Source of the DNA: Rhodocyclales bacterium
Lineage (GTDB): Bacteria > Pseudomonadota > Gammaproteobacteria > Burkholderiales > Rhodocyclaceae
Length of the DNA: 64,000 nt
Direction of reading: 5' to 3'
Assembly: GCA_016215645.1 (NCBI GenBank)
Contig: JACRIX010000093.1
Coordinates: forward strand, 33,084 to 97,083
Of this stretch, positions 39,265 through 49,078 are shown one piece after another. A program made the position numbers and the translations under genes. Every line of letters begins with the position of its first letter. Position 1 is the stretch's first letter. A model generated the notes under the pieces. That model worked only from the letters and a program-made list of their open reading frames with translations, searched no databases and was not told the origin of the DNA.

Positions 39265-40008
39265 ATGGCGGAACAAGACACCTCGGCTGACGCCGACCTG
39301 CAGTTGAAAAAGCGCGCTCGCCGGCGGCTGGTCGGCGCCATTGCGTTGGCTCTGCTCGCGGTGATCGTCCTGCCGATGGTGATGGATCGCGAACCACGCC
39401 CGGTAGGACAGGACATTCAGGTGCGCATTCCCAGCCAGGATCAGACCAGCCTGGCCGCCAAGGTGATGCCCGGTAAGTCGGTATCGACCCCCTTGCCGGC
39501 CCCCGAACCGAAGACCGTCGCCGAGCCGGTGCCGGAAGTCAAGCCGGATGCCAAGCCGGATACCAAACCTGAGGTAAGAGCTCCCGAAAGCGTCGCGACG
39601 GCAGGTGTTCCCGCGGTGGCGAAAGCTGTCGAGGCTGCGCCGGCAGCGGCAAAGTCATTTGAGAAACCCGCAGCCAAAGTGGCGGAAAAGCCAGCCGCTG
39701 CTGCAAAGCCAATCGAAAAGCCGCTGGCCGCTGCCAAGCCCATCGAAAAGCAAGCCGCCAAGCCGGCTGCCGACGCCGGCGGTCAGTGGGTTGTGCAACT
39801 TGGCGCCTACAAGGAAGCAGGCAACGTCAAATTGTTGCTGTCCAAGCTCAAGGGTGTGAATGTTCCGGCCTACACCGAAAAATACGATTCGCCACAGGGA
39901 TCGCGCACGCGCGTGCGCGCAGGTCCATTCCCGAGCCAGGAAGCGGCGGAAAAGGCGCGAGCCCGGATCAAGATTATCGGCGTGGACGGGCCGGTAGCGC
40001 CGAAGTAA
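39265..40008 (+). CDS. dedD: SPOR-domain protein, DedD-like
   Basis: A 247-residue bitopic inner-membrane protein of the DedD/FtsN-like type that gathers at the division septum. It has a short cytoplasmic N-terminus, one membrane helix at about residues 23-42, a long Lys/Pro/Ala/Glu-rich periplasmic linker with repeated AAKPIEK units, and a C-terminal SPOR domain (GQWVVQLGAYKEAGNVKLLLSKL to the end) that binds denuded septal peptidoglycan. The position between folC and cvpA is the standard one for dedD. Confidence 0.93.
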   Translation: MAEQDTSADADLQLKKRARRRLVGAIALALLAVIVLPMVMDREPRPVGQDIQVRIPSQDQTSLAAKVMPGKSVSTPLPAPEPKTVAEPVPEVKPDAKPDTKPEVRAPESVATAGVPAVAKAVEAAPAAAKSFEKPAAKVAEKPAAAAKPIEKPLAAAKPIEKQAAKPAADAGGQWVVQLGAYKEAGNVKLLLSKLKGVNVPAYTEKYDSPQGSRTRVRAGPFPSQEAAEKARARIKIIGVDGPVAPK

Positions 40009-40012
40009 GCCG

Positions 40013-40504
40013 ATGGCCGTGTTCGATTACGCCGTGCTGGCGGTGTTGGCGTTTTCGGTGCTGCTGGGGCTGTGGCGCGGTGTGGTCAGCGAGATTTTGG
40101 CCTTGGTGGCGTGGGTGGTGGCGTTTCTTGTGGCTCGCGCCGAGGCAGCGGAAGTGGCAAACTGGCTGGCGGCGCAGATTGCAGAGCCGGCACTGCGACT
40201 CGCTGCAGCGTATGTTCTGGTGGTCGTTGCGGTATTGCTGGTGTTCTCGGTCCTGCGCCTGGTGTTGAAACTTCTGCTCAAGGCAGCGGGGTTGGGAGTG
40301 CTGGATCGACTGCTGGGCGGTGCATTTGGTGCCTTGCGCGGCGTGCTGGTAGTTTTTTTGGTGGTATTGGTAGCGGGGATGACGCCGTTGCCAACGACGG
40401 AGTGGTGGCGCGAGGCGACTCTCACGCCGCCGCTGGAAACGGCGGTGCTTGCGGCCAAGCCTTGGCTGCCGGCGGATGCGGCAAAACGGATTCGGTATCG
40501 ATAG
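40013..40504 (+). CDS. cvpA: CvpA family membrane protein
   Basis: A 163-residue inner-membrane protein with four predicted helices, named for colicin V production. The start (VFDYAVLAVLAFSVLLGLWRGVVSEILAL) is characteristic. In some bacteria loss of CvpA affects envelope integrity. It is linked to purF as in most proteobacteria. Confidence 0.95.
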   Translation: MAVFDYAVLAVLAFSVLLGLWRGVVSEILALVAWVVAFLVARAEAAEVANWLAAQIAEPALRLAAAYVLVVVAVLLVFSVLRLVLKLLLKAAGLGVLDRLLGGAFGALRGVLVVFLVVLVAGMTPLPTTEWWREATLTPPLETAVLAAKPWLPADAAKRIRYR

Positions 40505-40513
40505 AGGACGACC

Positions 40514-42055
40514 ATGTGCGGAATTCTTGGTGTGGTGGCAACCACGCCGGTGAACCAGTTGCTCTACGATGGCCTGCAGGTCCTCCAGCATCGCGGCCAG
40601 GATGCCGCCGGCGTGGCCACCGCCGAAGGTGGCCGATTCCACATGCACAAGGGTTCCGGCCTGGTGCGCGACGTCTTCCGTACGCGCAACATGCGCAGCC
40701 TGGTCGGCAACTGGGGTATCGCTCACTGTCGGTATCCTACCGCGGGCTCGGCCGACAATGCGGCGGAGGCGCAACCCTTCTATGTCAATTCGCCCTTCGG
40801 CCTGATGCTGGCGCATAACGGTAACCTGACCAACGCCGACCAGCTCAAGCAGGACATGTTCCTGCAAGACTTGCGGCACATGAACACCAATTCGGATTCC
40901 GAGGTGTTGCTCAACGTGCTGGCGCACGAACTGCAGGCGGCATCGACCAAATATCAGGTCGATGCCGAGACCATCTTCAAGGCGGTGGCCGGCGTGCATC
41001 GTCGCGTGCGTGGTGCCTACGCCGTGGTCGCGATGATCGCCGGCTATGGGCTGCTGGCGTTTCGTGATCCCAGCGGCATCCGCCCGCTGGTGATCGGCCG
41101 CAACCAGACCAGCCAGGGCATGGAATACCTCGTAGCGTCCGAGAGCGTCGCCCTCGATACCCTGGGCTTCAAGATGCTTCGCGATGTCGAACCGGGCGAG
41201 GCAGTGTTGATCGACATACGCGGCAACTTCGTCAGCCGGCAATGTGCCGATCGGACGCTTCATGCACCGTGCATGTTCGAGTTTGTCTACCTGGCGCGTC
41301 CGGATTCGGTGATGGATGGCATTTCGGTGTACGAGACGCGGGTCAAGATGGGCAATTACCTTGCCGACAAGATTCGCCAGACCATGCCCCACCTGGAAAT
41401 CGACGCGGTGATCCCGATCCCGGATTCGAGCCGGCCCTCGGCAATGGCATTGGCGACTCGCCTCAACCTTCCCTATCGCGAAGGTTTCGTCAAGAACCGC
41501 TACATCGGCCGCACCTTCATCATGCCGGGACAGGCGACGCGGCGAAAATCCGTGCGCCAGAAGCTCAACGCGATCAGCCAGGAGTTCAAGGGGCGAAATG
41601 TGCTGCTGGTCGACGACTCGATCGTGCGCGGCACGACCAGTCGCGAGATCATCATGATGGCGCGCGAAGCCGGGGCCAGGAAGGTTTATTTCGCGTCGGC
41701 CTCGCCGCCGGTGCGCTTCGCCAATGTCTATGGCATTGATATGCCGACGCGCAGCGAACTTATCGCCGCCTTCCGCAACGATGAGGAGATCTGCCGCGAG
41801 ATTGGCGCCGACGGGTTGATCTACCAGGATCTGGATGCGCTCAAGGCGGCAGTGCGGGAGGTCAACCCGGCGGTGACGTGCTTCGAGACGTCCTGCTTCG
41901 ATGGCAGCTACATCACCGGCGACGTGACCGCGGTATACCTGCAGCTCATCGAGAACCGGCGCGACCAGCCTTCGACGAACCAGTCCGAGGACAGCGACGG
42001 GTTCGATGGCGCCGACGGTGAACAACTTGACTTGAACCTGGTGCAGGCAGGATGA
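40514..42055 (+). CDS. purF: amidophosphoribosyltransferase
   Basis: First committed step of purine synthesis: glutamine plus PRPP to phosphoribosylamine. The 513-residue protein has the N-terminal nucleophile Cys2 (MCGILGVV), the glutaminase HNGNLTN, and the C-terminal PRPP motif VLLVDDSIVRGTTS. The length is standard. Its stop overlaps metZ. Confidence 0.98.
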   Translation: MCGILGVVATTPVNQLLYDGLQVLQHRGQDAAGVATAEGGRFHMHKGSGLVRDVFRTRNMRSLVGNWGIAHCRYPTAGSADNAAEAQPFYVNSPFGLMLAHNGNLTNADQLKQDMFLQDLRHMNTNSDSEVLLNVLAHELQAASTKYQVDAETIFKAVAGVHRRVRGAYAVVAMIAGYGLLAFRDPSGIRPLVIGRNQTSQGMEYLVASESVALDTLGFKMLRDVEPGEAVLIDIRGNFVSRQCADRTLHAPCMFEFVYLARPDSVMDGISVYETRVKMGNYLADKIRQTMPHLEIDAVIPIPDSSRPSAMALATRLNLPYREGFVKNRYIGRTFIMPGQATRRKSVRQKLNAISQEFKGRNVLLVDDSIVRGTTSREIIMMAREAGARKVYFASASPPVRFANVYGIDMPTRSELIAAFRNDEEICREIGADGLIYQDLDALKAAVREVNPAVTCFETSCFDGSYITGDVTAVYLQLIENRRDQPSTNQSEDSDGFDGADGEQLDLNLVQAG

Positions 42056-43230
42056 GCGGAGAAAGTCCGGACTGGTCGTTTGAGACGCTTGCCGTCCGCG
42101 CCGGCCAGGAGCGTAGCCAGTTCAACGAGCATTCCGAAGCGCTTTACCTGACATCGAGTTTCGTCTTCCGCAGCGCCGCAGAGGCGGCGGCGCGTTTCTC
42201 CGGGGCGGAGCCGGGCAACGTTTATGCCCGCTTCACCAATCCGACGGTAACCACCCTGCAAGAGCGCCTCGCTGCCCTTGAGGGCGCGGAGGGCTGCATA
42301 GCGACCGCCAGCGGCATGGCAGCGATCATGGCGACCGTGATGGCGCTGATGAAATCGGGCGAACACATTGTTGCGTCGCGCAGCATATTCGGCGCCACGC
42401 AACAGTTGTTCGGCACGATTCTGCCGCGCTTTGGCATTGACACCAGTTTTGTCGATCAGGGGGCGGACGATGGGTTTCGCGCCGCCATGCGACCGACTAC
42501 CAAACTGGTGTTCATCGAGACGCCATCCAACCCGCTGACGGAGGTTTTTGATATCGCCGCAGCGGCCAAGGTGGCCCACGCTCGTGGTGCGTTGCTGGTG
42601 GTGGACAACTGCTTCTGCACGCCAGCGTTGCAGCGTCCTTTGCAGCTCGGCGCGGATCTCGTGATTCACTCGGCCACCAAGTATCTGGATGGCCAGGGCA
42701 GGGTTCTGGGCGGCGCGGTCTGCGGCAACAAGGCCTTGATGGAGGAAGTTTTCAAATTCCTGCGTACAGCCGGTCCGACCCTGTCGCCATTCAATGCCTG
42801 GGTCATCCTCAAGGGTCTGGAGACGCTCGCAGTGCGCATGCGCGCGCAATCGGCCAATGCCCTTGATATGGCACGATGGCTCGAAGCCCATCCGCGCGTG
42901 GCCCGTGTGTACTTCCCCGGTTTGCCGTCGCACCCACAGTACCAGTTGGCCTGCCGGCAGCAGGCCGGCGGCGGTGCCATTGTTGCATTCGACGTCAAGG
43001 GCGAGCGCGAGGCGGCGTGGCGTGTGGTTGACAACTGTCGCTTGCTCTCGATCACCGCCAACCTGGGCGACACCAAGACCACCATAACCCATCCGGCATC
43101 GACTACCCACGGCCGGATTTCGGCAGAGGCACGTGCGGCGTCGGGCATCGGCGAAGGATTGTTGCGGATTGCCGTCGGTCTGGAAAGCCCGGCAGACCTG
43201 CAGGCAGACTTGGCGCGCGGCCTGGGCTAA
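42052..43230 (+). CDS. metZ: O-succinylhomoserine sulfhydrylase
   Basis: Makes homocysteine directly from O-succinylhomoserine and sulfide in methionine synthesis. The 392-residue pyridoxal-phosphate enzyme has LTSSFVFRSAAEAAARF, YARFTNPTV, and the cofactor lysine K210 in SATKYLDGQGRVLGG. The conserved position after purF favours metZ over other Cys/Met-metabolism family members. It converges on lpxH with a four-base overlap. Confidence 0.95.
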   Translation: MSGESPDWSFETLAVRAGQERSQFNEHSEALYLTSSFVFRSAAEAAARFSGAEPGNVYARFTNPTVTTLQERLAALEGAEGCIATASGMAAIMATVMALMKSGEHIVASRSIFGATQQLFGTILPRFGIDTSFVDQGADDGFRAAMRPTTKLVFIETPSNPLTEVFDIAAAAKVAHARGALLVVDNCFCTPALQRPLQLGADLVIHSATKYLDGQGRVLGGAVCGNKALMEEVFKFLRTAGPTLSPFNAWVILKGLETLAVRMRAQSANALDMARWLEAHPRVARVYFPGLPSHPQYQLACRQQAGGGAIVAFDVKGEREAAWRVVDNCRLLSITANLGDTKTTITHPASTTHGRISAEARAASGIGEGLLRIAVGLESPADLQADLARGLG

Positions 43231-43973
43231 GCTGACAAGTCGATCCGGCGGATACCCGCAGGCCCGATTTCAAGCGCGTCACCGCGCCCGGTGTCCCAGT
43301 CGGAGAGCACGTAGCGTTCTGCGCGGCCCGACGGCAAGTCATAGGTGTCGTGCCCCGGTCGATGGGTGTGGCCATGGATCAGGCGGCGGCATCCATGCGT
43401 GCTCAGCGCGGCGCGAATCGCATCGACATTGGCGTCCATGATTTCTGCAGTCTTTCCCTGCATCGCCTCGGTGCTGCGGCGGCGCAGATCCCCGACTTCG
43501 GCGCGGCGCTCGGCCAGCGGTCTGGCCAGAAAGCGCTGCTGCCATTCCTCTCTACGTACCATGTGGCGGAATTCCTGGTAGGGCAGGTCATCCGTGCAGA
43601 CGGTGTCACCATGCAGCAGCAGTGTCGCCGTGCCACCAGCGCCGACTTTCACCGCATCGTCAAGCAGGATCATCCGGGCGGCAGCGGCAAAGCGCGGGCC
43701 GATCAGGAAATCACGATTGCCGGCGATGAAATACAGGCTGGTGCCCATGTCCGCCGTACTGCGCAGAAGATCGCAGACATCGGCGTTGAATGGATCGGCC
43801 AGGTCGTCGTCGCCTATCCAGTATTCGAACAGGTCGCCGAGGATGAACAGGGAATCGACGTTGGCTGCCGCGGTGTCGCCGAGGAATGAGGCAAATCGTT
43901 GCACCAGGTCAGGCCGTTCGGCGCGAAGGTGCAAGTCGGAGATGAAGCGGGCGGTGCCGGCAATTTCGGTCAC
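43227..43973 (-). CDS. lpxH: UDP-2,3-diacylglucosamine diphosphatase
   Basis: Hydrolyses UDP-2,3-diacylglucosamine to lipid X in lipid A synthesis. The 248-residue calcineurin-like phosphoesterase has FISDLHL, ILGDLFEYWIGDD, AGNRDFL, LLLHGDTVCTDD and HGHTHRP, which hold two metals. Residues 109-116 (KVGAGGTA) sit in the loop before the HGD motif and are encoded by repeat copy 9; E. coli LpxH appears to be about two residues shorter there. It heads away from the two cyclophilin genes on the same strand. Confidence 0.97.
   Translation of the reverse strand: MTEIAGTARFISDLHLRAERPDLVQRFASFLGDTAAANVDSLFILGDLFEYWIGDDDLADPFNADVCDLLRSTADMGTSLYFIAGNRDFLIGPRFAAAARMILLDDAVKVGAGGTATLLLHGDTVCTDDLPYQEFRHMVRREEWQQRFLARPLAERRAEVGDLRRRSTEAMQGKTAEIMDANVDAIRAALSTHGCRRLIHGHTHRPGHDTYDLPSGRAERYVLSDWDTGRGDALEIGPAGIRRIDLSA
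43626..43650 (+). repeat. dispersed bipartite 25-bp motif, copy 9
   Basis: CGCCGT, GCCACCA, GCGCCGACTTTC inside lpxH. On the gene strand it encodes KVGAGGTA, the clearest form of the shared peptide. Confidence 0.75.
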
Positions 43974-43990
43974 GGTACCACCCGGGTCAA

Positions 43991-44479
43991 TCAGACCTTT
44001 TCGGCGCGCTCGATGATCACGTCCTCGCGCGGTACATTCTGGTGGAAGCCCTTGTTGCCGGTTTTCACGCCCTTGATCTTGTCAACCACGTCCTGACCGT
44101 CGACGACCCGGCCGAAGACGCAATATCCCCAACCATCCTGGCACTTGTCGTTGTCGAGGAAGTCGTTGTCGCCAACGTTGATGAAGAACTGCGCCGTGGC
44201 CGAGTGAGGATCGGAGGTGCGTGCCATGGCCACCGAGTAGCGCTCGTTCTTCAGGCCGTTCTTCGCTTCGTTTTCGATGGGCTCGCGCACTGGCTTCTGG
44301 TCCATGCCCGGTTCGAATCCGCCGCCCTGGATCATGAAGCCGTCGATGACGCGGTGGAAGATTGTGTTGTCGTAATGGCCGGCCTCGACATAGGCGAGGA
44401 AGTTCGCCGCGCTCTTGGGGGCTTTTTCAGCGTCGAGTTCGATGCTGATGACACCGTGATTGGTGGTGAGCTTTATCAT
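43991..44479 (-). CDS. ppiB: cytoplasmic peptidyl-prolyl isomerase (cyclophilin)
   Basis: A 162-residue cyclophilin without a signal peptide, so cytoplasmic. It catalyses cis-trans isomerisation of proline bonds. Motifs include [15 protein letters not shown], the active-site arginine, and [14 protein letters not shown]. It is the second of two tandem cyclophilin genes. Confidence 0.96.
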   Translation of the reverse strand: MIKLTTNHGVISIELDAEKAPKSAANFLAYVEAGHYDNTIFHRVIDGFMIQGGGFEPGMDQKPVREPIENEAKNGLKNERYSVAMARTSDPHSATAQFFINVGDNDFLDNDKCQDGWGYCVFGRVVDGQDVVDKIKGVKTGNKGFHQNVPREDVIIERAEKV

Positions 44480-44496
44480 GGTTATGGTCCTTTGGT

Positions 44497-45060
44497 CTAT
44501 TTCTTGGCCGGCAGCAGCTTCACGGATTCGATCACTACCGGTGTATTGGGTACATCTCGATGTGGCCCTGCATTCCCGGTCGGTACCCTGGCAATTTTTT
44601 CCACGACCTCGAAGCCCTGCACGACCTTGCCGAATACGGCATAGCCCCAGCCATCGCGGCCGGGGTAGTCGAGGAAGCTGTTGTCCTTGAGGTTGATGAA
44701 GAACTGGGCACTGGCGGAATGCGGGTCGTTGGTACGCGCCATGGCCAGCGTTCCGGGTGCGTTTTTCAGGCCATTTTTTGCTTCGTTCTGGATTGGTGTG
44801 CGCGTGGACTTTTCCTTGAGGTCGGGCGTCATGCCGCCGCCCTGGATCATGAATCCCGGAATAACCCGATGAAACACCGTGCCGTCGAAAAATCCGCTTT
44901 TGGCATATTGAAGAAAGTTTTCCGCCGTAGTCGGCGCCTTGTCGACAAAAAGCTCGATGGTCAGCGTGCCCTGCGAGGTCTTGACGTCGAGTTGTGGATT
45001 GGCCGCATGGGCCCCGAGGGCGTAAAGGTAGGCAACAACAAGCAGGAAAAGACGACGCAT
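44497..45060 (-). CDS. ppiA: periplasmic peptidyl-prolyl isomerase (cyclophilin)
   Basis: A 187-residue cyclophilin with a signal peptide (likely cut at AHA near residue 20), hence periplasmic. It has [14 protein letters not shown] and [14 protein letters not shown]. The start at 45060 follows GGAGG; the longer ORF upstream adds residues that would hide the signal peptide. The pairing of one exported and one cytoplasmic cyclophilin suggests gene duplication. Confidence 0.94.
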   Translation of the reverse strand: MRRLFLLVVAYLYALGAHAANPQLDVKTSQGTLTIELFVDKAPTTAENFLQYAKSGFFDGTVFHRVIPGFMIQGGGMTPDLKEKSTRTPIQNEAKNGLKNAPGTLAMARTNDPHSASAQFFINLKDNSFLDYPGRDGWGYAVFGKVVQGFEVVEKIARVPTGNAGPHRDVPNTPVVIESVKLLPAKK

Positions 45061-45097
45061 GAATCCTCCGGAACGATGAAAAGCTGGCAGCCTCGGG

Positions 45098-46336
45098 TCA
45101 GGCCGCACCTTCGTAGAGGATCTTCCAGCGCCCGCCTTCCTTGATCCAGTATTGACGTTTCTTCATCAGGTTGGAAAGGTTGTTGGAGCGATAGTCCTGC
45201 TCGAAGGTGACGACGACGTATTCTTCCTTGCCGGGATTGCGGAACATGCTGATGTTGCCGGTGCCGACCTTGATCCAGCTCTTGCCGGAATTTACCTTGC
45301 GCTTGTGCTCCACCCATTCGCGGTATCCGTGGCCATCGGCATTGAATTTCCGTGAATAGTGCCTCGCATAGGCATCGACGTTGCGGCTCTCCCAGTCACC
45401 GCGCCATTCCTCGATCATTTTCAGCAGTGAGCTGCGCTCCGACTGCCAGTCGTCGAGCGACAACCATTCGACACTGTTGCTGATGATCACCGGGGTGAGG
45501 CCGACCTGAAGGCTCTTGGCCAGCGAGTCGAGGTCCTGGTTGGCAAGCACGACACAGCCGTCCGAGGCTTTTGGCGGACGCGAGAATGTGTCCGACGGTG
45601 TGCCGTGAAGCCAGATCCCGTGACCATTGCGGCCCTGACGCTTGTCCCATTCGTTCGGGTAGTTGATGGGGAAGGCGCCGCTGCCGTAGAAATCCGTGAG
45701 CTTTTGTCGCGGCAGGCTGGATGTGACGTGATAGACGCCAACCGGTGTCTTCTTGTCGCCTTCACGTGCCTTCTCGGCACCAAGCTTGCCTTGGGAAATA
45801 TAGTAGTCGGCGACAAAGCGTGGTGTGCCCTTGTCGTTCTGATAGAGGTAGAGACGCGACTTCTGGGTGTCGACCACTACCGCGTGCTTCTGTTCCGGAT
45901 GCATCTGCAGCAAGTAGCGCGGAACGAAGTCTGCCGATGGCTTGGTACGGTAGCCCTTGAGCCGCACGATGGCTTCGTCGCGCAGGTCGGCGACCTTCTC
46001 TCCGGCGGTCGAACCGCCGCCCTGACCGAAACTTGTGAGCGGACGTGAGCGAGCGAGCAGCAAGTCACCCCGAACGAGGTGCGCCAGGCGAAAATTCGGA
46101 TAGGCCCTTATCAGCGTGTCGGTCTGCTGCATGGCCAGGTCAAGGCTGTTGGCCTCGATGGCATCGAAAACCTTGGCCAGCAAGGGTTCGGGGCCGGAAT
46201 CCGTGTAATGCGCCTCGACCGCATTGCTGTTCTTCTTCAGGTGCTTGGGCGCCTTGCCCGCAGCATCAGCGAGTCCCGAGGCAAGAAGGGCTCCCGCCGA
46301 GAGAAAAAGGACCAGTCGGCGCATCGAGCCTGCCAT
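45098..46336 (-). CDS. L,D-transpeptidase with C-terminal NTF2-like domain
   Basis: A 412-residue exported envelope enzyme. After a signal peptide comes a helical region (to about 130), then an L,D-transpeptidase (YkuD) domain at about 140-280 with the catalytic HGIWLHG and SDGCVV motifs, where Cys is the nucleophile. The last 110 residues are an NTF2/SnoaL-like domain ending [18 protein letters not shown], as in Cds6-type transpeptidases. It would crosslink peptidoglycan or attach proteins to it. The ATG at 46336 overlaps the stop of the upstream TPR gene; an alternative ATG at 46324 is also possible. Confidence 0.9.
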   Translation of the reverse strand: MAGSMRRLVLFLSAGALLASGLADAAGKAPKHLKKNSNAVEAHYTDSGPEPLLAKVFDAIEANSLDLAMQQTDTLIRAYPNFRLAHLVRGDLLLARSRPLTSFGQGGGSTAGEKVADLRDEAIVRLKGYRTKPSADFVPRYLLQMHPEQKHAVVVDTQKSRLYLYQNDKGTPRFVADYYISQGKLGAEKAREGDKKTPVGVYHVTSSLPRQKLTDFYGSGAFPINYPNEWDKRQGRNGHGIWLHGTPSDTFSRPPKASDGCVVLANQDLDSLAKSLQVGLTPVIISNSVEWLSLDDWQSERSSLLKMIEEWRGDWESRNVDAYARHYSRKFNADGHGYREWVEHKRKVNSGKSWIKVGTGNISMFRNPGKEEYVVVTFEQDYRSNNLSNLMKKRQYWIKEGGRWKILYEGAA

Positions 46337-47400
46337 CAGCTGCCGACCCGCTCCTGCAGGATCTGCCACTTGCCGTCACGCTTGCCTAGCTGGAGCACCT
46401 TGTTGCTCGATGTCTTGAGATTGGCCGACTTGTAGTGCTGGCGGAACTTGGCCGTTGCTGTATCGCCGTCGATGGATATCTTCAGGCTTTCGTAGCTGAC
46501 CTGGATCGAACCGGGCTTGTTGATGCGCTTTGTGCGCTCGCCATCCCACGCCGAGCGCGACTCACCGGCAGGCGTCTTGAAATCCCTGGCGTATGCACCC
46601 AGGTAAGCCTTGATATCCTTGCGCGACCAGGCGGCAGCCCAGAGATCAATGGCGCGAGTCACTTCGGCGACGGCATCGCCGGCCGGCTTGATGGTGACGG
46701 GCTTGGGTGTTTCGGCGGACTTGCTTGCTTCGACAGGTTTGGTCTGCACCGGAGGCGCTGTCGGCGCCGTTGCTGCCGCCGTGATCGGTGCGGTCACCGG
46801 CTTGGACGCTTCGGCAACTTTGACCGGATCGGCGGGACGGGCATCACCTATCGGGCGTGTCGCCTTTCCGGGGCGGCTGTTGCCCATCAGATCACGAATC
46901 AAGGCGAGCTTGGCTTGAGCGCTGGAGTTGGATGAATCGATCTGCAGTGCCTTGTCGTAGGCCTGACTGGCGAGCCGCGCGTAAATATCCCCCAGATTTT
47001 CGTGCGCTGTGGCGTACGAGGGATGGGTGCGTATGGCCATTTCCAGCGCCTGCTTGGCCTTGTCGAACTGCTTCTGCTGGGCGTAAATCACTGCCAGGTT
47101 GTTGTAGGGCTCGGGCAGTTCGGGATATTCCTCGGTAAGCTTCGTGAATACACCGATCGCATCGTTGGCTCGATTCATCTCGGTCAGGATGATGCCCTTG
47201 AGGAAACGCCCCTGCGCGTCCTTGGGCTTGCCGGCGAGGTATTTATCGACCTGCTCCAGCGCCTGCGCATGCTGCCCCTGCTTGATCATCTTGCTGATGT
47301 CCTGCAGGGCGTCGGCGCTCGCGGAAGTTGCGGCAAGCAGCATTGCCATCGCGGCGAAGGCTGCCAACAGGCGCGTGACGTTGAGGCGGATTTGGCTCAT
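46336..47400 (-). CDS. periplasmic TPR protein with C-terminal NTF2-like domain
   Basis: A 354-residue exported protein. A signal peptide ending ASA near residue 30 is followed by several tetratricopeptide repeats to about residue 180 (PEPYNNLAVIYAQQKQFDKA is typical), then a Pro/Ala/Lys linker. The C-terminal NTF2-like domain (AIDLWAAAWSRKDIKAYLGAY to NKVLQLGKRDGKWQILQERV) resembles the one in the next gene. It overlaps the L,D-transpeptidase gene and is likely cotranslated with it. A scaffold for the transpeptidase is a reasonable guess. Confidence 0.87.
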   Translation of the reverse strand: MSQIRLNVTRLLAAFAAMAMLLAATSASADALQDISKMIKQGQHAQALEQVDKYLAGKPKDAQGRFLKGIILTEMNRANDAIGVFTKLTEEYPELPEPYNNLAVIYAQQKQFDKAKQALEMAIRTHPSYATAHENLGDIYARLASQAYDKALQIDSSNSSAQAKLALIRDLMGNSRPGKATRPIGDARPADPVKVAEASKPVTAPITAAATAPTAPPVQTKPVEASKSAETPKPVTIKPAGDAVAEVTRAIDLWAAAWSRKDIKAYLGAYARDFKTPAGESRSAWDGERTKRINKPGSIQVSYESLKISIDGDTATAKFRQHYKSANLKTSSNKVLQLGKRDGKWQILQERVGS

Positions 47401-47649
47401 GGTATATACTTCTCGCTGGCGTTTGCCTGTGATTGAAAGTGTTGCGGCCGCGTTGCCGATGCCGTGGAAAACGGCCTCAGCCTGTTCTGAAACTGCCTGT
47501 TCCACGGAAAAACATGCGGGATTCAGCGTCAGATTCTAACAAGAAGCCCGCCTTCCCCACAACCGGAAGCACTCGATAGAAAGGCTGATAATGCCGGCCT
47601 TTCCAGCCCATTTTGCAGCTTTTCCCGCCTCCGGCGAGTGGTCCTTTCG

Positions 47650-49020
47650 ATGCTGAAGATTTACAACACCCTGGCCCGCGAGAAGCAGGCCTTTGTTCCG
47701 ATCGAGCCCGGTCGCGCGAACATGTATGTCTGCGGCATGACGGTCTATGACTTCTGCCATCTCGGTCACGCTCGCGTCATGGTGGTGTTCGACATGGTTG
47801 CCCGCTGGTTGCGGACCAGTGGCTATGCCCTCACCTACGTACGCAACATCACGGACATCGACGACAAAATCATCAGGCGAGCACAGGAAAATGGCGAGTC
47901 GATCCGCCAACTGACCGATCGTTTCATTGCCGCGATGAATGAGGATGCTGCCGCTCTCGGCGTGTTGCGGCCTGATGCCGAGCCGCGCGCCACGGACTAT
48001 GTGGCACAGATGCTGGACCTGATCGCCACCCTGGAAAGGAATGGCTACGCCTATGTCGCGGACAACCGCGACATCTGCTACTCGGTGCGCAAGTTCGAGG
48101 GGTACGGCAAGCTTTCCGGAAAGTCGCTGGAGGACCTTCGTGCCGGCGAGCGTGTCGACGTCATGGCCGGCAAGCAGGATCCACTCGATTTCGTCCTGTG
48201 GAAGCATGCGCGGGAGGATGAGCCCGCCGAAGTGAAATGGGAATCACCCTGGGGACCGGGGCGCCCCGGCTGGCATATCGAGTGCTCGGCCATGGGGTCG
48301 CAGCTGCTCGGCCGCCACTTCGATATCCATGGCGGGGGACAGGACCTGCAGTTTCCCCATCATGAAAACGAGATTGCCCAGTCGGAAGGCGCCCATCACT
48401 GCCAATTCGTCAACTACTGGATGCACAACGGCTTCGTGCGGGTCGATGACGAGAAAATGTCCAAGTCCCTCGGCAACTTCTTCACCATTCGCGAAGTACT
48501 AAAAAAGTACGATCCCGAAGTGGTGCGCTTTTTCATCCTGCGCGCCCATTACCGTAGCCCGTTGAACTATTCCGACGTGCATCTCGATGACGCCCGCCAG
48601 GCGCTGACCAGGCTGTATACGGCCCTCAAGGGGGTGACAGGAACTACGTCGGTAGCGTGGGATGAAGGCCATGCGCTGCGTTTTAAACTCGCCTTGGACG
48701 ACGACTTTGGTACGCCCGAGGCGATGGCGGTTCTGTTCGATCTGGCCGGTGCCGTGAATCGCGGTGAAATCGCGCTGGCGCCACAACTCAAGGCTTTGGC
48801 TGGTGTGCTCGGTCTGCTGCAGCGCGACCCCGTGGAGTTCTTGCAGGCGGCGCCCGCCGGAGGACTGAGCAATGATGAAATCGAGGCGAAAGTCGGCGCT
48901 CGCACCACGGCGAAGAAAATGAAGGACTTCGCCGAGTCCGACCGCATTCGCAATGAACTCAAGGCCGCGGGCATCGTATTGGAAGACGGGCCACAGGGAA
49001 CCAGCTGGCGCCGGGCTTGA
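47650..49020 (+). CDS. cysS: cysteinyl-tRNA synthetase
   Basis: Charges tRNA-Cys. The 456-residue class I synthetase has the HIGH-like HLGH in [15 protein letters not shown], the zinc site including GWHIECSAM, and KMSKS ([12 protein letters not shown]). The ATG at 47650 gives the typical start MLKIYNTL. Residues 414-421 (KVGARTTA), in the C-terminal helical region, are encoded by repeat copy 10 with no length change. It is divergent from the TPR gene across 249 bases. Confidence 0.98.
   Translation: MLKIYNTLAREKQAFVPIEPGRANMYVCGMTVYDFCHLGHARVMVVFDMVARWLRTSGYALTYVRNITDIDDKIIRRAQENGESIRQLTDRFIAAMNEDAAALGVLRPDAEPRATDYVAQMLDLIATLERNGYAYVADNRDICYSVRKFEGYGKLSGKSLEDLRAGERVDVMAGKQDPLDFVLWKHAREDEPAEVKWESPWGPGRPGWHIECSAMGSQLLGRHFDIHGGGQDLQFPHHENEIAQSEGAHHCQFVNYWMHNGFVRVDDEKMSKSLGNFFTIREVLKKYDPEVVRFFILRAHYRSPLNYSDVHLDDARQALTRLYTALKGVTGTTSVAWDEGHALRFKLALDDDFGTPEAMAVLFDLAGAVNRGEIALAPQLKALAGVLGLLQRDPVEFLQAAPAGGLSNDEIEAKVGARTTAKKMKDFAESDRIRNELKAAGIVLEDGPQGTSWRRA
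48888..48912 (-). repeat. dispersed bipartite 25-bp motif, copy 10
   Basis: Reverse orientation: CGCCGT, GGTGCGA, GCGCCGACTTTC on the minus strand, within cysS, encoding KVGARTTA. Related synthetases carry a same-length stretch of different sequence here, so substitution rather than insertion is likely. Confidence 0.68.
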
Positions 49021-49034
49021 CGCATTCCTCCAAT

Positions 49035-49050
49035 TGAGCGCCGGCGCTCA
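49035..49050. other. palindrome between convergent cysS and thioesterase genes
   Basis: TGAGCGCCGGCGCTCA is a perfect 16-base palindrome placed between two convergent genes. It could form a short hairpin, but no T-run follows, so a terminator role is uncertain. Confidence 0.4.
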
Positions 49051-49078
49051 GCGGCAAGCGGCGCGAGGACATGCTGAG

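Noticed and set aside
39974..42025. Open frame of 683 codons on the minus strand
   Set aside because: Shadow of cvpA and purF, both certain genes.
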